A stretch of 7,267 nucleotides of DNA from CAZPRY01 sp964589175 (GTDB lineage: Bacteria > Fidelibacterota > UBA2242), in NCBI GenBank assembly GCA_964589175.1, contig CAZPRY010000096.1, forward strand, positions 1-7,267, given 5' to 3'. Made by a program: the position numbers and the translations under genes. Shown in pieces: positions 6,807-7,267 of this stretch. The first letter of the stretch is position 1. Each line of letters begins with the position of its first letter. Under the pieces are notes generated by a model. The model had not been told where the DNA came from, did not search any database, and saw nothing but the letters and a program-made list of their open reading frames with translations.

Positions 6807-6811
6807 GGAGG
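6807..6811 (+). promoter_or_regulatory. Strong ribosome binding site of pal
   Basis: GGAGG lies 6 nt before ATG 6818. It decides the pal start against an in-frame ATG at 6752, which would put 22 polar residues ahead of the lipoprotein signal peptide and has no clear ribosome site. It is the strongest Shine-Dalgarno in the tol cluster, fitting the high abundance usual for Pal. Confidence 0.75.
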
Positions 6812-6817
6812 TCTATT

Positions 6818-7267
6818 ATGCGAACCACGATTATTTTCTTAACCATTATCAGTTTCATGCTCTTCACCGGCGGCTGCTCCAAAAAAGTAGCCATCGAACC
6901 GGAACCGGTGCAGGAAACCGTGACACCGCCACCCGTTCAGAAGCCGGTCGAAATCCAAAAGGCACCCGTAACCGAAACCGCTACAGCCGTGACAAGCGAG
7001 CAGAATCAGACCACCGAAACTGCGAAAACAGTTAAAGTAGTCTATACCTGGAGCGACGTCAATTTCGATTATGACAGCTACGAATTGAGACCCGGGGCAC
7101 TTAAAACCCTGGCGGAACATGCGCGTTACCTGAAAGACAATCCGTCGATAAAGGTTCTGATCGAAGGCCATTGCGACGAACGGGGTACCATCGAGTACAA
7201 TCTGGCTCTCGGGGAACGGCGTTCCAATTCGGTCAAAAAATACCTGGTCAATTACGGCATTAAAGCC
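6818..7267 (+). CDS. pal: Peptidoglycan-associated lipoprotein Pal (3' end beyond window)
   Basis: 150 codons are visible and the frame runs off the right edge without a stop. A lipoprotein signal peptide ends at Cys20. The lipobox reads TGGC, with Thr rather than Leu at -3, but it fits the broad lipoprotein pattern. A Pro/Thr/Glu-rich tether (about 24-70) links to an OmpA-type peptidoglycan-binding domain from about 73. This has NFDYDSYEL and the EGHCDERGT (116-124) and NLALGERRSNSVKKYL (128-143) signatures. In Pal and OmpA homologues the Asp (here Asp120) and the Arg in the ERR stretch (Arg134 or Arg135) contact diaminopimelate. Pal anchors the outer membrane to the wall and is released or recycled through TolB. 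The gap after tolB is 68 bp with no terminator-like hairpin, so it is probably cotranscribed. About 15-25 residues are probably missing at the C-terminus. Confidence 0.95.
   Translation, partial: MRTTIIFLTIISFMLFTGGCSKKVAIEPEPVQETVTPPPVQKPVEIQKAPVTETATAVTSEQNQTTETAKTVKVVYTWSDVNFDYDSYELRPGALKTLAEHARYLKDNPSIKVLIEGHCDERGTIEYNLALGERRSNSVKKYLVNYGIKA

Noticed and set aside
6805..7035. 76-codon frame overlapping pal
   Set aside because: It is out of frame with the clear OmpA-type domain of pal, and its start codon overlaps the pal ribosome site. It is a shadow frame.

Overview
The window is one gene-dense, entirely plus-strand locus from a diderm (outer-membrane) bacterium. It holds a two-component system followed by an almost complete Tol-Pal cluster. 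Base composition is fairly balanced. The cluster has a short TonB-like TolA, and several genes start close behind Shine-Dalgarno motifs. This suits a non-enterobacterial Gram-negative, such as a deltaproteobacterial lineage or a candidate phylum near the FCB group. That placement is an inference; no rRNA or other phylogenetic marker is present.

Layout: (1) 1-148, a leader region with no supported gene. (2) 149-3045, a membrane histidine kinase and, 2 nt downstream, an NtrC-type sigma-54 activator (receiver, AAA+ with GAFTGA loop, Fis-type helix-turn-helix). (3) 3046-3294, a 249-bp regulatory gap. It holds two tandem 19-bp palindromic sites of identical 7-5-7 geometry, spaced 20 bp apart, then a near-consensus -24/-12 sigma-54 promoter about 90 bp further down. 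A possible 19-codon leader ORF with an ideal ribosome binding site overlaps the next start codon. (4) 3295-3675, a stand-alone receiver-like protein that has lost the phosphoacceptor Asp (Asn53), the conserved Lys (Met103) and one acidic-pocket residue (Gly9). (5) 3688-7267, tolQ, tolR, a tolA/tonB-like gene, tolB and pal; pal is cut by the right edge.

Working model: the kinase senses an envelope or periplasmic condition and phosphorylates the activator. The activator binds the tandem upstream sites and opens sigma-54 RNA polymerase at the -24/-12 promoter. That would drive a pseudo-receiver gene plus the Tol-Pal machine (the TolQR proton-powered motor, the TolA-like transducer, periplasmic TolB and the peptidoglycan-binding lipoprotein Pal), which maintains outer-membrane integrity and constriction. 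The gene identities are well supported by motifs. The regulatory link is an inference from cis-elements and gene order. The most unusual parts are the apparent sigma-54 enhancer control of tol-pal and the non-phosphorylatable receiver heading that operon.
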